Shown piece after piece: positions 1 to 10,863 of a DNA stretch of 64,000 nt. The stretch's first letter is position 1. The number at the start of each line of letters is the position of its first letter. The stretch is from Myxococcota bacterium. Lineage in GTDB: Bacteria; Myxococcota_A; UBA796; CAJQPC01. The stretch is taken from NCBI GenBank assembly GCA_023150845.1, contig JAKLKD010000002.1:25530-89529 (forward strand), read 5' to 3'. The notes beneath the pieces are model-generated. The model was not told the DNA's origin. It did not search any database and was given only the letters and a program-made list of their open reading frames with translations. The position numbers were made by a program, and so were the translations under genes.

Positions 1-1607
1 GCCTCTGCGACGTAGGGGGCGTCGGGATGGGTGATGAAGTCGTACTCCGGGATGATGTAGCCCAGCTCATCGTTTCCGAGGCCCACGATCCACCGATACT
101 TCCCGGCCATCTCGTCGCGCAGATAGGGCGCGGCGGGGGCGGCGGTGAGGTCCGGGGGGTTGGGGTTGTCGGCCTTGATGAGGCTGTACTCATCGGTCCC
201 GATCATGGAACCATCGTAACCACCGATCGCGATCTCGGGGAAGAGCTCCCCGGGCACGGTGAGGAGCTGCAGCTCACCCAGGGTCAGGACGTTGACCTCG
301 GTCAGCACCTCGGGGGTGTTGTCCTCGTCGATGTCCTCCTCGGGGTCGTAGTTGTAGAGCTGGCGGTCGAACACTCCGAGGTTGAACGCGGCCTGGAAGC
401 CGAAGTTGTCCACGGGGAAGAAGAAGATGGACTGGGCGACGGAGAGCTTGGGGGCGCTGAGCGTCTCCGCGCTGGTGAGCGCGCCAAGCGCGATCTCGCC
501 AATCTGCACGCCGAGGGCCTCGGCCTTCTCAAAGGTCGAGGCGCTGAACTCGCCGCCGTCCGGGGTCTGCACCCGCACGCCGAGCGGGGTCATCAGGCCA
601 CCCACGGGGCCCTGCACAAACACGCAGGTGCCGCCGATGCCCTCGACCCCTGCGCCGTTCGACCAGCTCGACCCGCCCTCCACCGTCTCGCGGATGTAGT
701 GGACAAAGTCCGAGGTCATCTGGAAGTTCTCGTCGGAGAGCGCCTCGGGGTGGTTGCCCCAGTTCACCATCGAGCCCATCACCGCGCCGCTCGTGTCGTA
801 AAACGCGGCGATGTTCACGTCGTCGGGGAAGATCACCGGGTCGCGGCTGTCCCGGCTGAAGTTCGCCTGGCCGCGGGGGTGGGACTCCTCGACGAGCGCC
901 GAGCCGACCTTCACCTCACCCACCTCCGCGAGCGCGCCGACGGCGTCGGCGATCGCCTTCACGGTCTGGGACCGCACATACGCGACGTAGTCCTCCTGGT
1001 AGCCGGTCTTCCCGAAGGACGGGCCCCAGAGGCCCATGGTGTCGGGGCCCTCGTGCTGGTGCGTCGAGGTGATGAGCACATGATCGACGCCGAGGTCGGC
1101 CTCCTCAACCAAGGCCCGGACCTTGACGACGTCCTCGTTGAAGAAGCCCACGAGGTCCAACGAGACGACGGCGACCCGGGTGCTCCCCTGATCAAAGAGC
1201 GCCACCCGCGCCCAGAGCTCGTCATGGGATCCCATGGCCGGGTGGTTCTCAGAGAAGCCGCCCATCCACATGGCCTTAAACTCGCCGTCCCCTTCGCCCT
1301 CGTCCGCGCCGGGGTAACCCTCGTCGTCGGGGCAGAGCCGGTCGCAGCCGCAGTCCAAGACGGTGTCGGTGTTCTTGTCGTACTCGGCGTTCTCGTTCAC
1401 ATCGACCCAGCTCTCGTAGCAGATCGGCGTGATGCTCTGTTTGCCGAAGCCCACCCGCAGCGCGCCGTCGTTGTTCTCGCAGCCCGCGTCTCCGGGGCAG
1501 GCGAGATCGGGGCGCCAGGCGGCGGCGGAGTCGGCGCCCGAGTCACCTTTGTCGCAGGACAGAAGCGCCAAGAGGAGCGTCACGGCGGGGTGGGGGAGCT
1601 TGGTCAT
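1..1607 (-). CDS. Neutral/alkaline ceramidase-like lipoprotein (partial, runs off left edge)
   Basis: Minus-strand frame open from ATG (complement 1605-1607) to the window edge, so absent from the ORF track. N-term MTKLPHPAVTLLLALLSCDKGDSG has a lipobox; VLITSTHQHEGPDTMGLWGP and VVSLDLVGF resemble neutral ceramidase N-domain motifs. Confidence 0.72.
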   Translation of the reverse strand, partial: MTKLPHPAVTLLLALLSCDKGDSGADSAAAWRPDLACPGDAGCENNDGALRVGFGKQSITPICYESWVDVNENAEYDKNTDTVLDCGCDRLCPDDEGYPGADEGEGDGEFKAMWMGGFSENHPAMGSHDELWARVALFDQGSTRVAVVSLDLVGFFNEDVVKVRALVEEADLGVDHVLITSTHQHEGPDTMGLWGPSFGKTGYQEDYVAYVRSQTVKAIADAVGALAEVGEVKVGSALVEESHPRGQANFSRDSRDPVIFPDDVNIAAFYDTSGAVMGSMVNWGNHPEALSDENFQMTSDFVHYIRETVEGGSSWSNGAGVEGIGGTCVFVQGPVGGLMTPLGVRVQTPDGGEFSASTFEKAEALGVQIGEIALGALTSAETLSAPKLSVAQSIFFFPVDNFGFQAAFNLGVFDRQLYNYDPEEDIDEDNTPEVLTEVNVLTLGELQLLTVPGELFPEIAIGGYDGSMIGTDEYSLIKADNPNPPDLTAAPAAPYLRDEMAGKYRWIVGLGNDELGYIIPEYDFITHPDAPYVAE

Positions 1608-1749
1608 AGAGCCTCCTTGGAGCCGGGAATCCTGCGCCAGAGCGCAGCAGATGTCAAGGGAGCGGCCGCCCCGCGCCAAACCTGACCATCGGAGCGCCCC
1701 CAACCGCCCCGCCGCGGTGTATGATGATCGTTGGACGGGCAAACGCAAG

Positions 1750-4428
1750 ATGTCGAAGGCCACCCACATGAAGTACCTCGCCCCCTCGGTCCTCCTCCTC
1801 CTCGCGCTCGGCGTCGGCTGCCGTGGAGGGGATGACTTCGCGCCCGCCAAGGACGCCTGGAGCAATGACTCCGGCGAGCCCAACACCGACAGCGACTCGG
1901 GCCCGGACGACTCGCGCCCCGACGACTCGGGCCCGGACGACTCCGGCACCGACGACTCGGGCACCGGCCCCACGGGCGAGCTCGACGAGGAGGGCGACTA
2001 CATCACCATTGATCCAGGCGAGGAGGAGCTCAACCTCGCCGACGCCTCTGGCGACACCAACCGCGATCAGCAGTTCTTCATGATCGCGATCAACAGCGGC
2101 GACTCCGACGCGGGCTACCGCCTGCAGTACGACGAGGGCACCGCGAGCGGCGGCACCGACGGCCCCCCCGCGGCCCGGCTCGGCCAGTCGCGCCAGCCCA
2201 AGGTTCGCCGCCCCCTGGCCCATCCGATGCCCGCCCCCGCCTTGAGCGAGGACGACATCGGCACGAAGACCACCGAGTTCCGTGTGCGCGACGACTACAG
2301 CTCCGCGAAGAGCGTGTCGTCGATCACCGCGACCCTGTGGGCGCTCGGCAGCAAGATCGCCATCTACGTCGATGACGAGGTCCCGATCGACTGGGACTAC
2401 GAGTGCGACGGCATCGTGGACAGCTACGCGGTCTACGACAGCTACGGCTTCACCAACTGCGACCTCCAGACCGTCGCGGACATCGTCGACAACAACATCA
2501 TCGTCAACGTCGACCACCTCTTCGGCGAGCCCTCGGACATCAACGAGGACGGCAAGATCACCGTGCTCGTGAGCCCGGTGCTCAACACCTTGCCCCTGAC
2601 CTCCGACGACGAGGACGACTGGTCCAAGGTCTTCTCCTACGCCGACCCTGAGTCCGACCTCTCGGCCTTCGACGACAAGTCGAACCCCTCCTCGGACGAG
2701 CAAGAGATCATCTACGTCTTCGCGCCCGACCCCTACGGCTTCTACAACCCCTACAAGACGACGACGGTCGATGAGTACACGACGATGGAGCTGACCGCGG
2801 AGATCGCGCGGTCCTACCTCCGCCTCGTGCTCTACAACACCCACGTCATCGCCAGCGAAGGGGAAGAAGAGGAGTCCTGGCTCACCGAGGCGCTCGGCGC
2901 GCTGGCGACGGACATCTGCGGCTTCGGCGCGGTCTACTACGAGGACGCCTGGAACTACATGGACGCCCCCTATCTGGAGGGCCTCACCGACTACGACAGC
3001 TCCTCGCTCTTCGCGACGGGCTCCCGCGGCGCCCAGTACCTCTTCGCCCGCTGGCTCATCGACACCTACGGCACCGACCTCCTCACCTCGCTGACGAACA
3101 CCACTGAAGTCGGCACGGCGAACATCGAGGCCGCCACGGGCGAAGACTTCGACGCCCTCGTGCTCCAGTGGCAGGTCGCGCTCCTCACGACCGGCGTGAC
3201 CAACAGCGCCGGGGATCCCCTCGTCGATCCGACGGAGTGGCCGCCCTACGCCGAGGCCACGGCGATCTCCGCGCCCACCGTCGCCCCCGACGAGCCGACC
3301 ATCGGCATCTACTACGGCGCCAACGGCTACCAGACCGGCTTCAACGTCCGCGGCACGAACCGCTGGATGGAGGGCGGCACCACCGACGCCCCCGAAGAGA
3401 ACACCGACCAGCGCATCGTCGCCGACGGCCTCGACCACCACACCTACGTCACCGGCTCGGAGTACTACGGCTACGCGGCCGGGGGCTACGGCTCACACAT
3501 CAGCCGCCTGACCAAGATCCAGTACAGCGCGACGATCGTTGAGCTGGAGGACACCAGCGCGAGCTTCTATGGCGCGGTGATCCGCTGGAAGGATCCCTCC
3601 TTCGACGACACCTCCGTGGACCGGATCTACTCGCCGCTGGACTCGAACCTCGTCTACCTGCCGTCGTTGCCCGCGGACGGCACGCCCATCTACGCCATCG
3701 GCGACATCTCCATCCCGGCGACGACCCGTGTGCTCGCCGACGCTGGCGAAGAGTCCGCCGAGACCGTCGAGGACCTCGACCGCTTCCAGCTCGACCTCAC
3801 CGACCGCACCAAGGGGGAGGTCATCCAGATCGCCGTGTGGCTCGACCGCCGCTTCTCCAACACCTCGGGCGACTCCACGCCGGAGGACCCCTGGATGGCC
3901 ATCGTCGAGAGCGACGACCTGCCCCAGCCGACCGTCACCGACACCGTCTCGACGGCTTGTGAGGGCGGCGAGGAGGAGTGGGAGTACCCGAACCTCGTCC
4001 TCGACTACCTCTACTACCAGCTCTTCTTGAGCTCGACGGCCCTGGCCACCTCCTCGGACTTCGACCCCTGCGGCGGCTACGGCACGGCGGGCGCCTGCGA
4101 GGACGACTGGGACCAGGACGGCGTCGTAGACAACAGCGAGCCCAAGCCGACCTCCTTCCAGGAGCAGGTCTGGGTGCAGCAGTGCACCAACAACGGCGGC
4201 ACCTTAGGCAGCGGCTTCTTGACCTCTGACGGCTTCGACCTCGACGAGATCGACGAAGACGAGGACCCCACCACCTCGGTCATCTACAACTTCGGCGGCC
4301 GCAGCGGCAAGACCGGCGAGGAGGCCGTGTTGACGGCGACGGTGCTTGGCGGTAGCAAGTACACCATCGTGGTCTCCGGTGGCGGTGACACAGGCGAGTA
4401 CGAGCTGACCTTCAAGCAGCTCAACTGA
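1750..4428 (+). CDS. Lipoprotein with M30 (hyicolysin)-like peptidase domain, possibly catalytically degenerate
   Basis: ATG 1750 (alt 1768) MKYLAPSVLLLLALGVGC lipobox, DDSG-rich linker, M30-like ITVLVSPVLN, SWLTEALGALATD and AQYLFARWLIDTYG blocks. Confidence 0.65.
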   Translation: MSKATHMKYLAPSVLLLLALGVGCRGGDDFAPAKDAWSNDSGEPNTDSDSGPDDSRPDDSGPDDSGTDDSGTGPTGELDEEGDYITIDPGEEELNLADASGDTNRDQQFFMIAINSGDSDAGYRLQYDEGTASGGTDGPPAARLGQSRQPKVRRPLAHPMPAPALSEDDIGTKTTEFRVRDDYSSAKSVSSITATLWALGSKIAIYVDDEVPIDWDYECDGIVDSYAVYDSYGFTNCDLQTVADIVDNNIIVNVDHLFGEPSDINEDGKITVLVSPVLNTLPLTSDDEDDWSKVFSYADPESDLSAFDDKSNPSSDEQEIIYVFAPDPYGFYNPYKTTTVDEYTTMELTAEIARSYLRLVLYNTHVIASEGEEEESWLTEALGALATDICGFGAVYYEDAWNYMDAPYLEGLTDYDSSSLFATGSRGAQYLFARWLIDTYGTDLLTSLTNTTEVGTANIEAATGEDFDALVLQWQVALLTTGVTNSAGDPLVDPTEWPPYAEATAISAPTVAPDEPTIGIYYGANGYQTGFNVRGTNRWMEGGTTDAPEENTDQRIVADGLDHHTYVTGSEYYGYAAGGYGSHISRLTKIQYSATIVELEDTSASFYGAVIRWKDPSFDDTSVDRIYSPLDSNLVYLPSLPADGTPIYAIGDISIPATTRVLADAGEESAETVEDLDRFQLDLTDRTKGEVIQIAVWLDRRFSNTSGDSTPEDPWMAIVESDDLPQPTVTDTVSTACEGGEEEWEYPNLVLDYLYYQLFLSSTALATSSDFDPCGGYGTAGACEDDWDQDGVVDNSEPKPTSFQEQVWVQQCTNNGGTLGSGFLTSDGFDLDEIDEDEDPTTSVIYNFGGRSGKTGEEAVLTATVLGGSKYTIVVSGGGDTGEYELTFKQLN

Positions 4429-4471
4429 GCGGCGCGCGGAGCCTCCGACCGCCTGAGACGGAGGAGGATCC

Positions 4472-5491
4472 TTGGCAGAGGTCGGCGAATCGGCGGCGAC
4501 GACGAGGCTTGATGGCCTAGCCTCCTCCGAGCGCCGTTGGAGCGTCGGCCTCTTCATCGCGACGACCCTCTCGGTCTTTCTGACCTACGGGGGCTTCTGG
4601 GGCGGTGAGGGCCTCGACGACGGCGAGGCCGTGCGCGGCGCCGCGGCCTTCGCCTTTACCTTGATGGGCATCCTCCTCGCCCATGAGCTCGGCCACTACG
4701 TCGTCGCCCGACGCCACGGCTTCGCGCTGAGCCTGCCGCGGTTCATCCCGTTCCCCGCAGCGTTTGGCACCTTCGGCGCCATCATCGAGCTGCGCTCCGA
4801 GCCCCGGGACCGCGACGGGCTCCTGGAGATGGGCGCGGCGGGGCCCCTCGCCGGGGCGCTCTGCTCCTTCCTGGCCCTCGCCTTGGGCCTGCCCTTCACC
4901 CGGCCCCCGGAGGCGCTGCAGCTCACCCCGCCCGAGCCCGCCCTCTGGGAGCCCTGGCTCGCGCCCCTCTTGGCGGCGTCCCCTCGGCTCCAGGCCTTCA
5001 GCGACTGGCTGAGCCCCCCGGTCCCCGACGGCGAGCTGCCCGTGCTCATCTTCGCGAACCCCCTCGTCATGGATCTCCTCGGCGAGCTGATCCTCGGCGC
5101 GGCCCCCGACCGCCTCGCCGTGCTGAGCCCCGTGGCGATGGCGGGCTGGGTCGGCTGCCTGCTCACCGGAATCAACCTCGTGCCCATCGGTCAGCTCGAC
5201 GGCGGCCACATCCTCAACGCGCTGTGGCCCGTCGGTGAGCGCCGCCGCTCCAGCCTGCTCCTCGGGGTCGCGCTGCTCGGCGGAATCATGTGGTCCGGCT
5301 GGCTGTTCTGGGGGCTGCTCCTCGCCCTGACGGGCGCCTGGCGCGGCATCTCTCCGCCGCTCACGCCGCCCCTCTCGGGTCGGGCCAAGGCCGTCGCGGC
5401 CGTCACCGCCCTCGTCTTCTTCTTGACCTTTATGCCGCGCCCGGTTGAGATGGATAGCCTTCCGGCGCCCCCACCCGCGGAGTCTCGATGA
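4472..5491 (+). CDS. Site-2 protease family membrane metalloprotease (M50, EGY-like)
   Basis: AHELGHYVVARRHG zinc motif, GTFGAIIELRSEPRDRDGLLEMGAAGPLAG, NLVPIGQLDGGHI; TTG start. Confidence 0.88.
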   Translation: MAEVGESAATTRLDGLASSERRWSVGLFIATTLSVFLTYGGFWGGEGLDDGEAVRGAAAFAFTLMGILLAHELGHYVVARRHGFALSLPRFIPFPAAFGTFGAIIELRSEPRDRDGLLEMGAAGPLAGALCSFLALALGLPFTRPPEALQLTPPEPALWEPWLAPLLAASPRLQAFSDWLSPPVPDGELPVLIFANPLVMDLLGELILGAAPDRLAVLSPVAMAGWVGCLLTGINLVPIGQLDGGHILNALWPVGERRRSSLLLGVALLGGIMWSGWLFWGLLLALTGAWRGISPPLTPPLSGRAKAVAAVTALVFFLTFMPRPVEMDSLPAPPPAESR

Positions 5492-6588
5492 TCAGCCCTC
5501 TGCTGCTGCTGCTTCGCCTCAGCCTCGGCGCCCTCGCCGCCGAGGAGGACGTCTCGTTCTACCTCGAGTCCGCGCCCACCAAGCAGAAGGCCGAGCTGAC
5601 CGAGGCCGACGCCTTGGCCCGCTCCTCCGAGCTCAACACCCGCGTCGTGCGCCGCTTCGTGACCGGCCAGGGCTGGTGTTACCTGCTCATCGCCGAGGGC
5701 TACGAGTCTGAGGTCACCGCCGGGGTCGACGCGGCCAAGCTCGCGAACCTCAGCCACCTCGACGTCACCCTCTACCGCCAGCAGGGCAAGGCCGCGGTGC
5801 CCGTGCGCACGGCCCCCGGCAGCCCGAGGATCCTTGAGCCGAGCCCCGGCGCCGCCGCCGCGACCGGTGACGATCCGGTGAAAAAGATCCTCGACGACGT
5901 CAGCAAGGCCTTGGGCGGCGCTGATGGCGGCGTGATCGCGCTGCACAAGGCCACCAGCGTGCGCTTTGAGTACCTCCGTGAGGTGCCGCACCAGGGCCAG
6001 CCCATCGTGGCGGAGCACGTCTACCTGCGCGACGGCGCCCGGCTGCGCCTCGACGTCGTGGTGAAGGGCGGCCCGGCCTCGTCCTCGACGACGGTGATCG
6101 ACGGCGCCTCGGCCTCGGTGCTCATCGACGGCAAGGTGAGCCCCCGGGACGTCGAGCGCACCCGGGAGGTCGTCGCCGAGTACGCCCCCGAGGGCCTCCT
6201 GAGCTACCCGCTGCGCTTCGTGAGCCTCGTCGACAGCGACCCCTCCCACGTCGCCCTGCGCGTCGTCGGTGAGGAGCGCGTAGACGGCGAGCCCTGCGTG
6301 ATCCTTGAGTCCAGCGGCGAAGGGGCGGAGAGCGCCATCCCCGGCCTGCGCCTCGCCGTGTCCAGCAAGGACTGGCGGCCTCGGCAGGTGATCTTCACGA
6401 CGAGCGCCGGGGTGCTCCTCTACCGTTACTCCGATTGGTCCGAGGTCAGCCCGGGCGTCGTCGTGCCGATGCGTGTGGAGGTCACCCGCGAAGGCGCCCT
6501 CGTAGAGCGCCTGGAGGTGCGGTCGATGACCCTCCCGGCGACGATCGCCGCCGACAGCTTCACCTTGCCCACCCCCCCCGCAAAGTGA
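5488..6588 (+). CDS. LolA-like / outer-membrane lipoprotein-sorting-like periplasmic protein
   Basis: N-terminal signal sequence; LolA-like central and C-terminal part (VVPMRVEVTREGALVERLEVRSMTLPATIAADSFTLP); overlaps upstream ORF by 4 nt. Confidence 0.5.
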   Translation: MISPLLLLLRLSLGALAAEEDVSFYLESAPTKQKAELTEADALARSSELNTRVVRRFVTGQGWCYLLIAEGYESEVTAGVDAAKLANLSHLDVTLYRQQGKAAVPVRTAPGSPRILEPSPGAAAATGDDPVKKILDDVSKALGGADGGVIALHKATSVRFEYLREVPHQGQPIVAEHVYLRDGARLRLDVVVKGGPASSSTTVIDGASASVLIDGKVSPRDVERTREVVAEYAPEGLLSYPLRFVSLVDSDPSHVALRVVGEERVDGEPCVILESSGEGAESAIPGLRLAVSSKDWRPRQVIFTTSAGVLLYRYSDWSEVSPGVVVPMRVEVTREGALVERLEVRSMTLPATIAADSFTLPTPPAK

Positions 6589-6607
6589 TCCCGACCGCGT
6601 GACCGCC

Positions 6608-6636
6608 TTGACACCCTGAGCGGGCAAGACTATGTT
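6608..6636 (+). promoter_or_regulatory. Candidate sigma70-type promoter of the tRNA-tuf operon
   Basis: TTGACA (6608-6613), 17-nt spacer, TATGTT (6631-6636), GC-rich discriminator, ~60 nt upstream of the first tRNA. Confidence 0.7.
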
Positions 6637-6694
6637 CGCGGCCACTTCGCCAGACGGTTGCGCTCGTCGGTGCACCCGCTGACGCGGTGGCAAC

Positions 6695-6770
6695 GCTGGT
6701 GTAGCTCAGTCGGTAGAGCAGCGGTCTTGTAAACCGCAGGTCGCGGGTTCGATTCCCACCACCAGCTCCA
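6695..6770 (+). tRNA. tRNA-Thr(TGT)
   Basis: Cloverleaf GCTGGTG...CACCAGC, anticodon loop CTTGTAA, GGTTCGATTCC T arm, encoded CCA. Confidence 0.95.
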
Positions 6771-6802
6771 CCGATCTCGTTCTTTCAATCCTGTCAAAGT
6801 TT

Positions 6803-6889
6803 GGGGAGTTGCCCGAGTGGCCAAAGGGAGCAGGCTGTAAACCTGCCGGCTTCACGCCTACGTTGGTTCGAATCCAGCACTCCCCACCA
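6803..6889 (+). tRNA. tRNA-Tyr(GTA)
   Basis: GGGGAGT...ACTCCCC acceptor, long variable arm, anticodon loop CTGTAAA, encoded CCA. Confidence 0.95.
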
Positions 6890-6950
6890 TCTACCCATCC
6901 ATTCTTCCCTGCCGTGCGCCCTCGGGCTCGCGGCAGGGAAGAAGCGATGC

Positions 6951-7023
6951 GCGGGAATAGCTCAGTTGGTAGAGCATCAGCCTTCCAAGCTGAGGGTCGC
7001 GGGTTCGAACCCCGTTTCCCGCT
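6951..7023 (+). tRNA. tRNA-Gly(TCC)
   Basis: GCGGGAA...TTCCCGC acceptor, anticodon loop CTTCCAA; no encoded CCA (followed by CTC). Confidence 0.94.
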
Positions 7024-7035
7024 CTCTTCATCAAC

Positions 7036-7110
7036 GCCGATGTAGCTCAGGGGCAGAGCACCTCCTTGGTAAGGAGGAGGTCATGGGTTCAAATCCCATC
7101 ATCGGCTCCA
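7036..7110 (+). tRNA. tRNA-Thr(GGT)
   Basis: GCCGATG...CATCGGC acceptor, anticodon loop TTGGTAA, encoded CCA. Confidence 0.95.
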
Positions 7111-7179
7111 TTTCAATCTCGTCCCACATGATTCGCGCGATCTGGCTCTGGCCAGGTCACTGTCAGGAGGTCTCCTCAA

Positions 7180-8406
<1,227 letters not shown>

Positions 8407-8434
8407 TACGCCTCTTTAGGGCTCAAGATCGTAG

Positions 8435-8462
8435 AGTCCCCGGATGGCAGCATCCGGGGACT
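8435..8462 (+). terminator. Perfect 12-bp hairpin after tuf, terminator-like
   Basis: AGTCCCCGGATG-GCAG-CATCCGGGGACT followed by TTGCGCTTT (weak T tract). Confidence 0.6.
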
Positions 8463-8578
8463 TTGCGCTTTGGGGCTTGCGTGGTCGCCCAACCCGTGCT
8501 ATGGGCCGACGGTTACTCTGCTCACTGTTGACCAGACGATCGTCCCCCCGTCAACAGCGCGCCCTTCCTGGTTCAAAC

Positions 8579-8962
8579 GTGCCCAACCAACGCTTCATCG
8601 TCCTCGCGTTCGTGGTCTGCGCCATCATGGTCGGTCTGGTGCTTCGCAGCGCCTCCGTCGCCGTGATGTTGGGTCTCGGCCAGGCGGACACCCTCGTGGG
8701 TGGAGCGATCCCGCTCTCGGCGCTCATCGCGCTGGCTGGTGGGGTGGTCTGTTTCTTCATCCTTCTCAAGAACACTGTCGCCGTGCGCTTCTCCGACGAG
8801 GCCATCGGTGAGCTCGCCAAGGTCACCTGGCCCAGCCGTGAAGAGACGATCAACTCCTCGCTCGTCGTCGTGGCGACGAGCGTGATCTTCTCGGGCTCGC
8901 TGGCCCTGTTCGACTTTGTCTGGGCACGCGCGACAAACTTCTTCCTCTTCACCGCAGGGTAG
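8579..8962 (+). CDS. secE: Preprotein translocase subunit SecE
   Basis: GTG start VPNQRFIV; C-term ELAKVTWPSREETINSSLVVVATSVIFSG; located between tuf and nusG. Confidence 0.93.
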   Translation: MPNQRFIVLAFVVCAIMVGLVLRSASVAVMLGLGQADTLVGGAIPLSALIALAGGVVCFFILLKNTVAVRFSDEAIGELAKVTWPSREETINSSLVVVATSVIFSGSLALFDFVWARATNFFLFTAG

Positions 8963-9015
8963 CCGCTCGGCTTCCTGCGTCACTGTCGGCCGGAGCGGTC
9001 GGAGGGACACCCTTC

Positions 9016-9552
9016 ATGTCCAAGGCCTGGTATGTGGTCCACACCTACTCGGGGTTCGAGAACAAGGCCAAAGCGGCCTTGGAAGAGCGCATCAAGCAGC
9101 TCGGTGTGAGCCAGCGGTTCGGCGATATCCTCATCCCGACTGAGCAAGTCATCGAGGTCAAGGGCGGCCAAAAGCGCTCTGTGACCCGCAAGTTCTTTCC
9201 CGGTTACATCCTGGTGCAGATGGAGCTCGACAACCTGACCTGGCATGTCGTCAAAGACACGCCGAAGATCACGGGCTTCGTCGGTGGCACCCGGACCCCT
9301 CCTCCGATCTCCGAGCCCGAGGTGCGGCGCATCACGCGGCAGATGGATCAGGGTGAGGCCGACAAGCCCAAGCCCAAGCTCAACTTCGAGCGCAACGAGG
9401 ACGTCCGCGTCGTGGACGGCCCCTTCGCGACGATGAAGGGCACTGTGGAGGAGGTGAACGCTGCCCGTGGCAAGCTCCGGGTGATGGTCACCATCTTCGG
9501 CCGCCCCACGAGCGTCGAGCTCGACTTCACGCAGGTCGAGAAGCTCGGCTGA
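9016..9552 (+). CDS. nusG: Transcription termination/antitermination protein NusG
   Basis: KAWYVVHTYSGFENKAKAALEERI; KOW domain with VDGPFATMKGTVEEVNAARGKLRVMVTIFGRPTSVELDF. Confidence 0.98.
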   Translation: MSKAWYVVHTYSGFENKAKAALEERIKQLGVSQRFGDILIPTEQVIEVKGGQKRSVTRKFFPGYILVQMELDNLTWHVVKDTPKITGFVGGTRTPPPISEPEVRRITRQMDQGEADKPKPKLNFERNEDVRVVDGPFATMKGTVEEVNAARGKLRVMVTIFGRPTSVELDFTQVEKLG

Positions 9553-9611
9553 GCGTCCACCCTCTTTAGACTTAGCTGGCGCCCCCTTCCTGGCGGCGCA
9601 GGAGAATCGAC

Positions 9612-10043
9612 ATGGCGAAGAAGGTCACCAACCGCATCAAGCTGCAGATCATCGGCGGCGACGCCAAGCCGGCCCCCCCGGTTGGTCCTGCGCTCGGCCA
9701 GGCGGGCGTGAACATCCCCCTGTTCTGCAAAGACTTCAACGCTCGCACCGCGCACATGGCCGCTGACAAGATGCCTGTGCCGGTGTTCATCACCGTCTAC
9801 AGCGACCGTACGTTCGAGTTCAAGGTGGGCACCCCGCCCGCCTCGGCGCTCCTCCGTAAGGCCGCTGGCGCTGACAAGGGCTCGGGTGAGCCGAACAAGA
9901 AGAAGGTCGGCACGATCACCCAGGCCCAACTCAACGACATCGCTACCACCAAGCTCCCCGACCTCAACACCAGCGATCATGCGGCCGCCGTACGGACGAT
10001 CGCGGGCACGGCGAAGTCGATGGGAATCAACATCAACAACTGA
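9612..10043 (+). CDS. rplK: 50S ribosomal protein L11
   Basis: [32 protein letters not shown]. Confidence 0.98.
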   Translation: MAKKVTNRIKLQIIGGDAKPAPPVGPALGQAGVNIPLFCKDFNARTAHMAADKMPVPVFITVYSDRTFEFKVGTPPASALLRKAAGADKGSGEPNKKKVGTITQAQLNDIATTKLPDLNTSDHAAAVRTIAGTAKSMGININN

Positions 10044-10137
10044 CTCTCATCCTTGGGTGGGGGAGGGTTGGCCGCAGCCCGTTATGACCCCCCCAAGGAG
10101 CCTTGTTCGTCTCTGACGGGCTTGGCGAGGAGGACTA

Positions 10138-10860
10138 GTGTCCAAGCGTAGCAAGCGCTGGGGATCAAACCGTCAGAAGGTTGATCCCCTGGCCAAGTTC
10201 ACCGTCGATCAGGCGGTGGAGTTGGTCCGTGAGGGCGCGACCGCGAAGTTCGACGAGACCGTCGACGTCGCGGTCAGGCTTGGGGTGAACCCCAAGCACG
10301 CGGATCAGATGGTCCGTGGCGCCTGCAGCCTGCCCCATGGCACCGGCAAGACCGTTCGTGTTGTCGTCTTCGCTCAAGGCGAAGCCGCTCGACTCGCGAC
10401 GGAGGCCGGCGCGGATGTGGTTGGCGGCGATGAGCTGATCAACAAGATTCAGAACGAGAACTGGCTAGACTTCGACAAGGCCATCGCTACCCGCGACATG
10501 ATGGGTAAGGTGGGTCGTTTGGGTCGTGTGCTCGGTCCCCGCGGCTTGATGCCCAACCCCAAGGTTGGCACGGTCGTCGGTCCGGAGCACATCGCCGAGA
10601 CGGTCGTCGCGCTCAAGGGGGGTCGTATTGACTTCCGCGTTGAGAAGGCGGGTATCGTTCACGCTCCGGTCGGGAAGGCCTCGATGAGCGCCACGGCGCT
10701 CAAAGAGAACCTGCTCGCGCTCATCAACGAACTCTTCCGTCTCAAGCCGTCCACGGCCAAGGGCACCTATCTCCGCGGCGCCGCGCTCAGCAGCACCATG
10801 GGGGTCGGCGTTCGCCTTGACGTGAACGACGTGGCTCGTGAGACGGGCAAGGCGGGTTGA
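10138..10860 (+). CDS. rplA: 50S ribosomal protein L1
   Basis: GTG start; [39 protein letters not shown]. Confidence 0.98.
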   Translation: MSKRSKRWGSNRQKVDPLAKFTVDQAVELVREGATAKFDETVDVAVRLGVNPKHADQMVRGACSLPHGTGKTVRVVVFAQGEAARLATEAGADVVGGDELINKIQNENWLDFDKAIATRDMMGKVGRLGRVLGPRGLMPNPKVGTVVGPEHIAETVVALKGGRIDFRVEKAGIVHAPVGKASMSATALKENLLALINELFRLKPSTAKGTYLRGAALSSTMGVGVRLDVNDVARETGKAG

Positions 10861-10863
10861 TCC

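Noticed and set aside
27-1685. 552-aa + strand ORF at left edge
   Set aside because: Antisense to a minus-strand lipoprotein with lipobox and ceramidase-like motifs; the + translation is shadow-like.
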